From contig NC_083524.1 in the NCBI RefSeq assembly GCF_032362555.1, forward strand, positions 2,652,001 through 2,716,000: a stretch of 64,000 nt of DNA, written 5' to 3'. Below are positions 21,501 through 31,900 of this stretch, piece by piece (positions within the stretch are counted from its first letter, which is position 1; the number at the start of each line of letters is the position of its first letter). This stretch comes from Amyelois transitella (lineage: Eukaryota > Arthropoda > Insecta > Lepidoptera > Pyralidae). The notes below the pieces were generated by a model. The model did not search any database. It had not been told where the DNA came from and was given only the letters and a program-made list of their open reading frames with translations. The position numbers were made by a program, and so were the translations under genes.

Positions 21501-21520
21501 AAGAGGACGACCTGAAATGA
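9555..21520 (+). CDS. PP2C-family Ser/Thr phosphatase, 7 coding exons (327 aa)
   Basis: A metal-dependent protein phosphatase (PPM/PP2C) that removes phosphate from Ser/Thr residues using two Mn/Mg ions. Exons: 9555-9741, 10614-10711, 12162-12314, 13802-13982, 16627-16718, 17701-17874, 21422-21520. All are bounded by GT-AG and all phases join (984 nt). Motifs in order: MQGWR.SMDD (about residue 30), metal-binding DGHGG (about 58-62), AGSTAV, ANAGDSRA, NGNLALSRALGD, ACDGIWE and DNMTV. All expected metal-binding Asp are present. The start MGQTLS is an N-myristoylation consensus (Gly2, Ser6), so membrane attachment is likely, as in PPM1A/B. It most resembles the fly phosphatase CG17746. The last exon adds a very acidic tail (EDEEDDLK). 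The first coding exon starts just after an acceptor, so a 5' UTR exon lies upstream. AATAAA at 22015 gives a 3' UTR of about 500 nt. Confidence 0.95.
10165..10385 (+). repeat. RepA-related variant repeat
   Basis: The head resembles RepA (gcgtgggtctcgg, aataggaccat, gatgtcgtaaatggcgacta). It then continues into a different tail (tctagtgcagcctttacaat, cttatccaatccaggact). The same variant tail occurs at 26400-26595 and 28380-28525, so this is a subfamily rather than a chimera. Confidence 0.55.
10828..10935 (+). mobile_element. Helitron-like 5' fragment
   Basis: Starts taatattataaagttgaag and carries gtttgtttgaacgcgct. The 3' half and terminal CTAGT are missing. Confidence 0.6.
11617..11880 (+). 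repeat. RepB tRNA-derived SINE
   Basis: Well-preserved SINE. Pol III A box TGGCTCAGCGG and perfect B box GGTTCGAATCC sit in a tRNA-like head, followed by a body (gagttagtatctcgtaaca) and an AT-rich (TTTAT)n tail. It lies 281 bp upstream of phosphatase exon 3, in opposite orientation to the copy just downstream of that exon. Confidence 0.85.
12352..12607 (-). repeat. RepB tRNA-derived SINE
   Basis: Near-identical reverse copy of 11617-11880, with few mismatches by eye over about 240 bp, beginning 37 bp after the exon 3 donor. A and B boxes are intact. The pair can fold into a long duplex around exon 3. Confidence 0.85.
12713..12945 (+). repeat. RepA copy (with a reverse tail fragment at 12632-12700)
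   Basis: Body from gaataggagcactcc to atagacgtgatta. Immediately upstream, 12632-12700 carries the RepA tail and body start in the opposite orientation, making a short inverted pair. Confidence 0.7.
13228..13396 (+). repeat. RepA head fragment that seeds the exon-4 array
   Basis: RepA from gccgtgtggttctcg to cctgtcactattcgaag. Its last segment (ctgtcactattcgaagctc) is the same sequence repeated in the following minisatellite, so the array grew from this RepA fragment joined to the exon 4 boundary. Confidence 0.7.
13367..13801 (+). repeat. 47-51 bp minisatellite containing decoy 3' splice sites
   Basis: Eight tandem units end directly at phosphatase exon 4. Each has a T-rich tract, AAAG or AAG, then GTTGAATCTCTGTC. 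That copies the true boundary (T tract, AAAG, GTCGAATCCCTCTC at 13802). Decoy AGs are at 13406, 13457, 13507, 13556, 13607, 13654, 13704 and 13751; the true one is at 13801. Units read VESLS in the same way as the real exon start. The rest of each unit is RepA sequence. Confidence 0.85.
14010..14170 (+). repeat. RepA, diverged
   Basis: gccgtgtggtttccgcc, ggcgatgggctaag and scattered body matches just after the exon 4 donor. Confidence 0.5.
14213..15092 (+). mobile_element. Helitron-like element with inverted 5' start
   Basis: The conserved start (tattataaagctgaagag, then gtttgtttaaacgcgcta) and end (ccacgcggacgaag, gcgggcacagctagt) are both present. Between them lies about 550 bp absent from the other copies. 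The first 35 bp are also present in inverted form at 14226-14265, giving a palindrome. A mariner inserted 5 bp beyond its end. Confidence 0.6.
15097..16404 (-). mobile_element. mariner-like transposon (DD41D type), TA target
   Basis: A 1308-bp element with inverted ends CAGGGTGGGCCA(G/T)GAATT (15097-15114 and its reverse at 16387-16404; one mismatch), flanked by TA on each side. It lies in phosphatase intron 4 and contains one damaged transposase gene on the minus strand. Confidence 0.88.
15202..16289 (-). pseudogene. mariner/Tc1-type transposase, inactivated
   Basis: The open part (16215 to 15202, 337 codons, no ATG) encodes an HTH DNA-binding region and a DDE domain. Catalytic residues: D133 in LFSDEAHFH and D228 in FQQDGATCH. 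The third position, 41 residues further on, is N270 (SPDLTPANFF), where relatives have Asp. Upstream, the original start ATG is at 16289, but that frame has a TGA five codons in and must shift frame near 16215 to join. So there are three independent lesions: nonsense codon, frameshift and a lost catalytic Asp. The spacing identifies the DD41D group. The element cannot mobilise itself. Confidence 0.85.
16748..16998 (+). repeat. RepA copy, nearly full length
   Basis: From gccgtgtggttcccgg to gacgtgaccatatgtatgta, 29 bp after the phosphatase exon 5 donor. Confidence 0.8.
17367..17436. other. imperfect hairpin, about 32-bp stem
   Basis: The arm TTTTAGTTAAAATCTTAAA continuing into cgccaaaaata pairs with tattcttggcg, tttaaaattttaactaaaa after a 4-nt loop, with few mismatches. 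It lies in phosphatase intron 5 within RepF-like sequence (related pieces at 26640-26810 and 33760-33850). It could be a MITE remnant or a small-RNA hairpin. Confidence 0.55.
17918..18175 (+). repeat. 83-86 bp tandem repeat with decoy donor sites
   Basis: Three units begin 44 bp after the exon 6 donor. Each contains T(T)TA(G/A)CTCCG then GTGAGAT, copying the true donor context TAGCTCCG|GTAAG at 17874/17875. Decoy GTs are at 17950, 18033 and 18119. Confidence 0.8.
18686..18754 (+). CDS. candidate alternative last exon of the phosphatase
   Basis: After an acceptor (ttgctccgcag) a 23-codon frame in the phase required by exon 6 ends in TAA. Its composition (GC-richer, VLDNRGQYWNMAPTRRFS) looks coding rather than intronic. 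Used in place of 21422-21520 it would replace the acidic tail with a basic one. AATAAA-like signals follow (near 19515 and 20095), which suits a separate 3' end. Without transcripts this is an inference. Confidence 0.45.
   Translation, partial: CAYKVLDNRGQYWNMAPTRRFS
20990..21170 (+). repeat. dispersed repeat piece (non-LTR type 3' region)
   Basis: The run tgccaattttcaccacgatc, ggtctagtaatttaggctgt, agatcagtcaatcag is a motif that recurs widely in moth genomes as a retroelement tail. There is no second copy in this window, so this rests on recall. Confidence 0.35.
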
Positions 21521-22783
21521 AGACTAATCGGTTTGTTTGTAAATAGTTAGGTTACCTCACTAAAATTATTTAATGTTGACTAACGTTTAAAAAAGTAGGT
21601 ATTTAAACAAGGTTTCTTGTAAAACATCAAGAAGTTCGCAAGTCGGAAGTAGCTAACATCATCAACAACAACATGAGTTTTAATAATTTATATTACTGTC
21701 ATTGCATCGTGCCGCCATTTTGAAGCGCGCGGGTCGTGACCTGCCTCAGACTGACGCGTCTGGAACGCGTGGGACATAGATTTTAAAAAATATACACTTT
21801 GTCATTACAATTTATGAGTAAGTTAGTGACAAAACTCGTAAAACATACTTATTAATTTTGTTTTCGTTTGTTGTTTATGTTGCTGGCCATATAGCCCTGT
21901 GTTGATGACTTACAAGTAACCCAGTTTACACAGAGCACACGCGCATTTAACTCGAAGTAGATAAACGCGAAAGATTACAAACTAAAGTGTGATTTATATT
22001 TGACTGTTTTGTATAATAAATAATAAAAAAAAAACAACTGAAAAAAGAAAGCGATTGAAAATGGAGAAAAGTAAAAGTTTTGAATAGTTAAATAAACAGA
22101 ATTATGTACAGATTATTACAATTCAAATTAGATATTTGACATAAACGGTCTGTACAAATAAATAACTGCTCCACAATGAAATAAAAATGTTCTTCATTTA
22201 ATGAACACCTTTTAAGTAACTTTTAAAAAATATATAAAGCAGTTGTGTACATTATTAAAAAAAAATAGTAGTTGGATCATATTTTTTTTGTAAGTGACGT
22301 GTTTAGACTAATTGTTGTCAATTAAAATAATTCTAAAATTTAAGATAAGTAAGTGTAAAACAATAGATTTACCTACGTAAAGTTTAGGCCCTATACAATA
22401 TGTAACAAAAAGGCTATGTAGGTGGAAACAAAATAAAAAAAACTTCCTTATTTGATCGTAGCTTAAATATTTCTCTCTCTTTATTATACGGGAAGAAAAT
22501 ATAGAATGTAGTCAGTCATTCTTCGTTGTTTGAATTGATTGAAAAATACCTTTTTGGTACAACCTGGTTTTTTACATACATTTTAGATTCCGTTGATTTT
22601 AGCTGAAATGGTTAAAAAAAAATTGAGAATTAATTTTACAATGTTTGAAGTAGGTTGGCGTGTATTTTCGCTTTAATTAAGCAGCTTTCACTACGTTAAC
22701 AAATAATTGTTTTAAATCTAAATGTCTTGCTTTTTTTAAGTATTCTAAAGTAGTTAAGGGATAAAAATTTTCCCCTTTACCGG

Positions 22784-22965
22784 ATTTAGGCAGAGACTAC
22801 ATTTATCCTCTACCAGATCTCTGCATACTTCTTTGCTTTATTGATATTGATCGATTTTTTCATGCAAAGTCGTTGGTTAAGGGTACTCCATAGCGGTTAT
22901 ATATTCTTTGGGGAACTCTTGACCTGAACGTCCTTGATCAAGGTACGTTCGTCTGACCGCTTTTC
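22784..22965 (-). repeat. RepC fragment, diverged
   Basis: ggcagagactacattt, atctctgcatacttc, gacctgaacgtccttgatc match the better copy at 46432-46625, the 3' coding end of a retroelement. Confidence 0.5.
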
Positions 22966-24529
22966 CTTTCAACGTTCCAATTTATTTATATTTTAATTAA
23001 TATTGCAATTAATTAATTATTATTTCTTTGAATTAACCTTAACGCGTAGATTTGTTTACGTTTTTGGTAGGTACATACCTAATTTGATGGTATTAAATAA
23101 TGTTACCATTACTTCATAGATATATTTATTACAATATTGATGTTTTGACAAAAATGGACATAAAACATGTTCCGTCTTAGGTATACTTTTCATTAGTATA
23201 TTATTGTTGTTAGGATCCGTCCATTTTTTTTGTCAAGAATTCCACAAGCATATATTTTCTTATCGACAATATAAAGACCACCAAAAAGACATTATGGTCC
23301 TAAACGAGGGTACATTGTTCGCTTAGAAACTATGGAATAACTGAACCTACATTTTTGTTACACCTATTTGAGTATTACCGTATTATTTGTAAGTGTCCTT
23401 ATTTTTTTGCGATTAAACTTTCAGAAATCGCTATATTAGGTACCTAAATTTTAATTCTTTTGACGTTTTAGTTATATGTGAATTGTGTGAAAATGTTAGC
23501 TGTAAAAGTTATCAAAATTTTTGTAAAAAGAACATTAAAATTTTGAACTAAAAATGGATATGCAAGTAATTATTATATTTTTTTTATCAATGTGACATTA
23601 ATATTGAATAAAAAATATAAATTTTATTACGATAAGTAGGTAAATTATAACATTTAAAAATATAACTTTTCGCATTTAAGTAAACTGGTTATTACAATAA
23701 CACACTATCACAACGATATACTAGTGCAACTTGTTTTAAGCCAATCACGTTTGAGATTTGATAGTACACGTGTGTTACATTAAGAATTGATACGTATGTG
23801 TAAAGAATTTGACCAATCCTAATTTGTTTGAATTGTATAATAATTCCACTCGCACTTATGCCCAGGTTATTGTGACTTTTATTTTAAAATCGACTACCTA
23901 CTAAACAATGTAATTTTGTAAATAACAATTCAGTTTTGAAAATTTCAAATTACAATTCATAGCTTTAGCTTAATTTTTGTTTGTGTTACATGCAGACAAA
24001 TCGGAATAATATAAATATGACAATTGAAATCCCATTTTTTTATTTGAAATTTCTAAAATGACGTGTCACCGTGTGGCAGCACTGGCAGCGCGCGCAAATT
24101 TCTTAGCCGTCATTATGTTGTCAAATTATATGAAACGTCATGGTGACGGATGGTCCACCTCCAGATTTCGGCGAAAAATTTACCAGTATTTACGAATGGT
24201 CTTATATTTTTCCGAATTATAGATATGTTTGCATGAGTGTTTTCTAAAATGTTGTAAAATAATTTATCCAAACTAGGTAATCCTGACACCAACCCTTCTT
24301 GGGATTTTGTAAAATAACTTGTAACTAGAATAAATATAATTGCTTGGGCATATATTGTTTCCGCTTGTTTTGATGTAGATATTGTGAGTTACATATCTGT
24401 AAATGCACTAGTCATGTTAGAGTGTGTACAGTACCTTATGTTGAATAGCGACGATGTTGTAATAAAATTTTACATTTTTTATTAGTTTTTATTTTACATT
24501 TTCAAACGAAAAAATATTTATTTTTTATA

Positions 24530-24720
24530 CATATACATAGTGTCACATCTATATCCCTTGCGGGGTAGACAGAGCCAACAGTCTTGAAAAGACTTTATGG
24601 CCACGTTCAGCTATTTAGCTTAATGATAAAATTGAGATTCAAATAGTAACAGGTTGCTAACCCATCGCCTAAAAAAGAATCCTAAGTTTGTAACCCTATC
24701 CCTTAGTTATTTATTTTATT
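24530..24720 (-). repeat. RepA copy
   Basis: Tail (atacatatacatag), then tatcccttgcggggtagac and the body to cctatcccttag. The head is missing. Confidence 0.75.
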
Positions 24721-25106
24721 TGGAAAACTAACAATCTTACATGTCTATATGTAAGAAAGATTTAATAATGATAGATGTTATTATTTTACCTATATATAAC
24801 CTATAATTAATTATGTAGATACATATATGGATGTGGCAATTATAGCAAAAGAAAAAAAACTTGTAGATATTATTTAAAGTTTTGCAAATGAAGTTTTAAT
24901 TAAATGAATAGAAAGACCTTTTACATTGAATTGATATTAAAATTCGACAGTGAATCTTAAATTTGTGATATCTATGCTCCCGAGAAACAAAACAGCACAA
25001 GCGAGAAACTTCGCAAGCTGATAAGTTTTCTCATATCAAAAACAAAAATCTTAGGAAAGTATACACACTAACAAAATAAACATTACATAACTCGTCATGT
25101 CACCGT

Positions 25107-25174
25107 CATGATTATCTTTTACAAGTTGGATATTAGGAATAGTCCTACTATCCAACTTAAAAAAGATAATCATG
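25107..25174. ncRNA. 68-nt near-perfect hairpin (possible small-RNA precursor or young palindrome)
   Basis: A 32-bp stem with three mismatches and a 4-nt loop (ATAG). Arms: CATGATTATCTTTT.. ..GTTGGATATTAGGA against TCCTACTATCCAAC.. ..AAAGATAATCATG. It is about 330 bp upstream of the proposed TRP-gamma promoter. The size suits a pre-miRNA, but the loop is very small, so a palindromic duplication is as likely. Confidence 0.4.
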
Positions 25175-25505
25175 TAAGCTGTCTATAATTTCTCAATAGA
25201 CTTAATATATTTAAGTTCGCCAAATCATGAGTTAAACTGATGTGAGCTAAATTTAGTTTAACGTTAACATAGGGTTCCTAATTTACCTTAGGTATCCAAC
25301 CTCGAAGTATGTCCAATTTTATAAAACCAACTAGATAATTTTATTCAAAATTTATAAGATCAAAAAATGATGAATTCAATTACCTACACTTTACAAAAAA
25401 AAATTCACGATGTTAGAAGATGTAACTTGCGTACGTATACCGCTTCAAACCAGGTGAAGAGTACCTCCCTGCTCCCCCCAATAATTGGATGAAGACTGGG
25501 GGTGG

Positions 25506-25573
25506 TATATATAATCTGTGGCAGCCTCCACCGCGCAGGAGTGGCGCACCGTCAGCCTCAGCGTGTGTTATAT
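25506..25573 (+). promoter_or_regulatory. candidate TRP-gamma promoter and 5' UTR exon
   Basis: TATATATAA at 25506-25514 is followed by a GC-richer block with an Inr-like gtcagcct and then a strong donor at 25573 (AT|GTAAGTAT). It would splice to the acceptor at 28895 in front of the TRP-gamma ATG. The GC contrast with surrounding DNA and the clean donor support a noncoding first exon. No transcript evidence is available. Confidence 0.4.
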
Positions 25574-25869
25574 GTAAGTATTTGAAAATAGAACAAAAAG
25601 TGTTTGTGTTTAACGGAAAAAATAAACAGGTAAGTATAGAAGATTTTTAAAACGGAAAGAGGTGCAGTCGCCATTTACTTAGTGGTCATAATTTAAAGGT
25701 AAAATCATATCCTTAGAACTTATACATAAATTTGCAATCTTATATATGTTTGTATGTAATTTCTTATCTGCGCTTTAGATTTCGGTGATTCTTCCTCACG
25801 TTTGCATACACGTTCATATTTTGGGAAACCTTTCGATCAGCAAGGTAAGGCCATGCGATTTTGTTTTGT

Positions 25870-26110
25870 TAGTTTGCTAAAAAGAATAGGACCACTCATC
25901 TCTTTCTCATGAATGTCGTAAAAGGCGACTAACGGATAAGCTAATAAACTTGGGATTCTTCTTATTGGCGATGGGCTAGCAACCTGTCACTATTTGAATT
26001 ACAATCACATTATAAAGCCATACGCTGTACTTGGCCTTTCGATCGTTTTCAATACTGTTGGCTCTGTCTACCCCTGAAGGGATACAGACGTGACGATATG
26101 TATGTATGTA
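25870..26110 (+). repeat. RepA copy (reverse fragment follows at 26112-26190)
   Basis: gaataggaccactcatctc through gggatacagacgtgacgata and a TATG tail. The next about 80 bp match the RepA body on the opposite strand. Confidence 0.7.
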
Positions 26111-26399
26111 AGTTGCTAGTCCATCGCCTGCAAAAATATCCCATGTTTATATTAGCCTTTTCTTTAGTCGTCTTTTACTACTCCAATGGGTAAAATCCAC
26201 GGGGCATACCATGTGGACGGGGACGGTCTACCGGGCATTCCATACCACATACCACAGATTGCCACCTCACTAGATACTCCTTTCCTTTTCATGGTCTTTT
26301 TAACGCTGACCATATTAGCTTAGACCCTTTGTCTTTCTCCACACTATATGTACCTATGCAAAATTGCAACGAAATATAAATAAAAATATTCATACTACT

Positions 26400-26595
26400 A
26401 TCACGACTATTTTCTTTTTCCGATGGATGTTCTAAAAGGCGACTAAGGGACTTTAGTGCAGATTTTACCTTTATCCAAAATGGACTTAGATACCTCTGTT
26501 GCGGAGGTCTGATGGGATTCGTTTCGTATAAAAAATCTGACTTATCCGATACAGACTCAAAAGACGCACTCCGGGATCCTTACCATGTAAAGGTT
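26400..26595 (+). repeat. RepA-related variant repeat
   Basis: ggcgactaagggac joins tttagtgcagattttac and ttatccgatacagactc, as in the 10165 copy. Confidence 0.5.
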
Positions 26596-26639
26596 TAACG
26601 CTAAAAGAAATTAAAAAAAAATTAAAAAAATTTATTCAT

Positions 26640-26815
26640 TATTATAGGATACTTCGTGTCGCTTAATAATTGTCAAAACGTATGGTTTAACACCATTGGT
26701 TGACGTCAAATAAATTACTTAAAACTATAAGTTTACTGCCGCTTCCAAGGCGTCAGTGCAGAAGAAGCGGTAACTAACTGCACTGCAGCATTTTCAATTT
26801 TCAAATGCAAACTTA
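26640..26815 (-). repeat. RepF repeat copy
   Basis: ggttgacgtcaaataa, ctgccgcttccaaggcgtc, actgcactgcagc. The same units in opposite orientation are at 17160-17300 and 33755-33855. Confidence 0.55.
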
Positions 26816-26824
26816 ACTCAGCTT

Positions 26825-27905
26825 CTTCCCGGAGGGGTAGGCAGAGACTATTTCTCTCTCGTCGGAAATACACGGTCGATTGATCTAACATAAGCACCAA
26901 TTGAATTAGGATGTAAGGTTATGTCACAAGCTGGGTGACGGCCGTTTCCCGGAGGGGTAGGCAGAGACTATTTCTCGTCGGAAATACACGGTCGATTGAT
27001 CTAACATAAGCACCAATTGAATTAGGATGTAAGGTTATGTCACAAGCTGGGTGACGGCCGTTTCCCGGAGGGGTAGACAGAGACTATTTCTCTCTCGTTG
27101 GATATACACGGTCGATTGATCTAACATAAGCACCAATTGAATTAGAATGTAAGGTTATGTCACAAGCTGGGTGAGGGCCGTTTCCCGGAGGGGTAGGCAG
27201 AGACTATTTCTCTATCGTTGGATATACACGGTCGATTGATCCAACATAAGCACCAATTGAATTAGGATGTAAGGTTATGTCACAAAGTGGGTGAGGGCCG
27301 TTTCCCGGAGGGGTAGGCAGAGACTATTTCTCTCTCGTTGGATATACACGGTCGATTGATCTAACATAAGCACCAATTGAATTAGGATGTAAGGTTATGT
27401 CACGAACTGGGTGACGGCCGTTTCCCGGAGGGGTAGGCAGAGACTATTTCTCTCTCGTTGGATATACACGGTCGATTGATCTAACATAAGCACCAATTGA
27501 ATTAGGATGTAAGGTTATGTCACAAGCTGGGTGAGGGCCGTTTCCCGGAGGGGTAGGCAGAGACTATTTCTCTCTCTCGTCGGAAATACACGGTCGATTG
27601 ATCTAACATAAGCACCAATTGAATTAGGATGTAAGGTTATGTCACGAACTGGGTGACGGCCGTTTCCCGGAGGGGTAGGCAGAGACTATTTCTCTCTCGT
27701 CGGAAATACACGGTCGATTGATCTAACATAAGCACCAATTGTATTAGGATGTACCTAAGGTTACGTCACAAACTGGGTGAGGGCCGTTTCCCGGAGGGGT
27801 AGGCAGAGACTATTTCTCTCTCGTCGGAAATACACGGTCGATTGATCTAACATAAGCAACAATTGAATTAGGATGTAAGGTTATGTCACGAACTGGGTGA
27901 CGGCC
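26825..27905. repeat. satellite-like array, 9 x about 120 bp
   Basis: Nine highly similar tandem copies, starting cccggaggggtaggcagaga and ending aagctgggtgacggccg. Unit lengths are mostly 120 bp (116-124). It lies in the 5' intron of TRP-gamma. The first about 25 bp of each unit are identical to part of the dispersed RepC family (36205, 46440), while the remaining 95 bp are seen only here. Low divergence implies recent expansion or homogenisation. There are no spacers, so it is not a CRISPR. Confidence 0.93.
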
Positions 27906-28029
27906 GGTTCTTAGTGGCTTATCTCATTTGTAAGGCTTCCACGCGTTACATTACAACTGACAATACTTTGTTTGTTGTACATAATGTATGTATCTACAAT
28001 TGTACAATTATGTTGAATTGTTACAGTAC

Positions 28030-28305
28030 ATACATATATATATATATGGTCACGTCTATAGGTATCCTTTGCGGAGTAGACAACCAAACCAAGGGCCAAT
28101 AGTCTTGAAAATACTGAATGGCCACGTTCAGCTATTTGGCTTAATGATAGAATTGAAATTCAAATAGTGACAGGTTGCTAGCCCATCGCCTAAAAAAGAA
28201 TCCCAAACTTGTAAGCCTATCACTTAGTCGCCTTTTACGACATCCATGGGAAAGAGATGGAGTGGTCCTATTCTTTTTTGTATTGGTGCCGGGAACCATA
28301 CAATT
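28030..28305 (-). repeat. RepA copy, full length
   Basis: (TATA/CATA)n tail through ggtgccgggaaccatac. Confidence 0.8.
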
Positions 28306-28379
28306 GTTACAGTATTTTGGAATTAATTCTTTTCCCTCCCACCGTGACACCCGGTTACAAAATCGCTTGGGATCCTGGA

Positions 28380-28525
28380 ATTAGTAATTCAGGTTTTTAC
28401 ACGAGGATTTCAGACGACTTTTTTTTACTAAGGTAACAGGTTCATTCATCTAGTGCAGTTTTTACAATGATTCAATATAGGTTAGGTCCCCCTGCAACGG
28501 TTGCAGAGGTCGGGCGGAAGTCATC
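28380..28525 (+). repeat. RepA-variant tail
   Basis: ttcatctagtgcagttttta, gattcaatataggttaggtc and ggttgcagaggtcgg match the 10165 variant. Confidence 0.5.
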
Positions 28526-28534
28526 TAAAAACAT

Positions 28535-28792
28535 ACATACATATAATCATGTCTATATCCCTTGCGGGATAGACAGAGCCAACAGTCTTGAAAAGACTGA
28601 TAGGCCACGTTCAGCTATTTGGCTTTAAGATAGAATTGAGATTCAAATAGTGACAGGTTAGCCAGTCGCCTAAAAGAAGAATCCCAAGTTTATAAGCCTA
28701 TCCATTAGTCGCCTTTTAAGACATCCATGGGAACGAGATGGAGTGGTCCTATTCTTGTTTTTTTATTGGTTCCGAGAACCATACGGCACGTA
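28535..28792 (-). repeat. RepA copy, full length
   Basis: Tail acatacatacatataatcat, then body to accatacggcac. It ends about 100 bp before TRP-gamma exon 1. Confidence 0.8.
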
Positions 28793-28962
28793 GGTAAATA
28801 GGTTTTTCACAGCAAGTAGGTTTTCATATTTTTGGAAGTGGTCATAAGAGAACCCTGGACTCTAAGACTGAACTAAATGATGATTGTAATTACAGAACAT
28901 CTCGCTAGCGGGGGCGGCGACGCTGCTCCGTTGATATACAGCGCCCGGGGCAAACCGCCATC

Positions 28963-31900
28963 ATGGTGGAAAAGAAGGACCTGGAAAGCGTAAGTTATTC
29001 TTCTTCCTCCTGGCATTAAGAGAGAGCGTAAGTTAATCTTTTTCTGGAGAGCGTAAGTTAATCTTCTTCCTCCTGGCATTAAGAGAGAGCGTAAGTTAAT
29101 CTTCTCCTGGAGAGCGTAAGTTATTCTTCTTCCTCCTGACATTAAGAGAGAGCGTAAGTTAATCTTCTCCTGGAGAGCGTAAGTTAATCTTCTTCCTCCT
29201 GGCATTTAAATGTCCATCCACCTCAGTTTGGTCCAAAGGTTCGACTGGCAGAGAATGCCTTGTGGCATTAAGTCCACCCGTTGTACATTTAACGTGCATA
29301 AAGTTTGAAAAAATAAATAAAAAAGTTAATTACTGAGGTCATGAGTTTTTTTCAAACTTGAGTTTGGTCAGTCTTTGTCACTTACAATAAATAGCACAAT
29401 ATTAGTTGGAATAACAGTCAATGACCTTTAAGAATCTTCTATATACATCTTCCTCGCTCTTATAAGGTTTATGCGTTGGCAACAGTTTAACACATCTTAA
29501 GACTATCTTACAGAGTATTGTTTATAGACAGCAGCAGCAGGTAATGACACAAGTAGGAGATGTTGTCTACTTAAGCCAAGAGACGTGATAATAATGCGAC
29601 GTATTAAGATAATGCCGAAATACGTAAAATGACGAGCTGTCAAACTAAAAAGCTAAACCAAATCGCTCAACGTGTTGGTAAGGATGTCGGTGATCCAAGG
29701 GTTAAGATACATGATTATAATATTTATTTCTGTAACAGGTAAATCTTTTAGAACTCAATATGCATATTTAATTTTAATTGATGACCCCTTCTGAGAAGTG
29801 AGAACGCACCTGAAAGTTGATAATGGTAGCATTTTTGGATTGCAGGGTGACCCCGCCATGGAAGGCAGGAAACCAATGGATCTGCCTACCCTGCCGAAAG
29901 CCCTTACATACGAGGAGAAGAAATACTTGTTAGCTGTGGAGAGGGGTGATATGGCTAATGTTAGAAGGTAACACCATTTTTAATAGTCTCAGTTAATTAT
30001 ATAAGAAGGTACCTAGTAATGTAATTATTTATTTCTTCAGAAATTTTTTATTTCTTCAGAAAGTCAATCTTTTGTCTCGCGGCCGGTAATATGTTTGGCT
30101 GTTGAAAAGTAACGTAGATATTGTCTGCTTTGCCTGACATATCAAATCTTTTTCAGTCTTTTAAATGAACAAAAGAATCTTAGAAATAGCACTAGCACCT
30201 AGGTCATAACTGAAAATCAGCGTATTGCTCTACAGCAATAAATTCGTTGAGTTGTGACCTTTTTGTATTGCTGCAACTCACACCCTATTAATTTGTATTC
30301 GAAATGAAATTGTAAATCGTGTGTAGCAAATCAAATAAATGAATTATCTATCTATCTAAAATAGCTATAAGTTAAAAATAATAAACAAAAGTTATAATAA
30401 TGGCCATTATAATGAATGAGAATCAAATTGAGAACCTCCTCCTTTATTGAACTCGATCAAAAATATCCTCCTTTTACACAAACGTCAGTTCTTTTCAAAT
30501 GTATAAAGCATCACGTGATTATTTCATCAGTTCAAAAGCAGGCTGGCTCGGCCTAATCTGATTATAAAATCGACTAATTAGTCAACTAACAACCCGATTG
30601 GATTGTAACGATATTAATCAATTTGTGACTGTTGACTGTTCATTTGGACCTTGGGAATTATTGCAGTCATTGTTCTACTATTGGATATATTGTAAGCCGC
30701 AAAATGTTTGTTGTTCTTTGGGTTTCATTCTGGTATTTTAGGATTTAACTTAGACGAATTGAAGGCAATTATGTTGTTATGTCATTTGACGGCTAAATCG
30801 CTTTTAATAAAATCCTACTAATATTATAAACGCGAAAGTTTGTGGGTATGTCAGGATGTCAGTACCTATGGATGTTTGTTACTCTTTAACGCAAAAACTA
30901 CTGAACCGATTACGATGAAGGCTGGGTCTTTACCCAGAATAACACGTGGACTAATTTTTACCCCGGAGTACCCGCGGGATTGATAGGGTTTCTATGCGGA
31001 CGAAGTCGCGGGCGGCCTCTAGTTAAAAATACGTATGAGCCACAATATTTAATTTGTATGGCATATTAGAATAGGTTTCAATTTCCCGTTCTCCCGAAGC
31101 ATGGCAGGAGCGAAGCGACTCCATTTTTAGCGCGCGAAAAACTATTTCTGTCCCGTTTCACGTCTTAATAAAAAGCGAAACAGCGGGGGCTACATGATAC
31201 GGACGCTGGAAATCGAACCCAGTACCTCCAAATCTCCTCCAGTATAATTAATTTCAGTTCTAATTATTATATTTTAACACAGACGTGAATATCACCGTGT
31301 GTTATAGATTTGGCGCATCTTTCTAACTGAGAGGTTAGTGCGAGCTTTCTTCGTTCAAACGCGTCGAGGGAGTTATCGCGATTTGTATGGAATTGCATTA
31401 GTGCCATCGCGTTACTATTAGGTGGCGCTGATCAAATCACATACAAATTTGCGTTTGCTTGTTCGACGCGACTTTTAACCGAGTAAATCTGGCACTGACC
31501 CCTCTGTTGCATCGTGCATGGATGTCGTACAAGGCGACTAAGAGATAGGCTTATAAACTTGGGATTCTTCTTTTAGGCAGACTAGCAACTTGTCACTATT
31601 TGAATCTCAGTTCTATTATTAAGCCAAACAGCTAAACGTGGCCTATCAGTCTGTTTAATACTGTTGGCTCTGTCTACCCCGCAAGGGATATGAACGCAAT
31701 TATATGTATGTATAATTTTTCTCCTTAGGATTCTCCAGAAAGCCCACAGGCACAAGCATATAGAAGTGAACTGCGTAGACTCCCTCGGTCGAGGGGCTTT
31801 GACCCTGGCCATTGATGGGGAGAACATGGAGATGGTGGAACTCCTGGTGATCATGGGGGTGGAAACCAAGGATGCACTGCTGCAGGCCATCAATGCTGAG

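Larger units (their letters stand above)
21521..25505. other. phosphatase 3' UTR and intergenic spacer
   Basis: Very AT-rich. AATAAA at 22015-22020 is the likely phosphatase polyadenylation signal. A degraded RepC fragment is at 22784-22965, a RepA copy at 24530-24720 and a strong hairpin at 25107-25174. No gene is seen. Confidence 0.6.

Noticed and set aside
26825..27905. CRISPR-like regular array
   Set aside because: Units are contiguous near-identical 120-mers with no variable spacers, in an animal intron.
28873..29205. 110-codon minus-strand frame with repeated [11 protein letters not shown] units
   Set aside because: Antisense of the TRP-gamma donor array; no start context or homologue.
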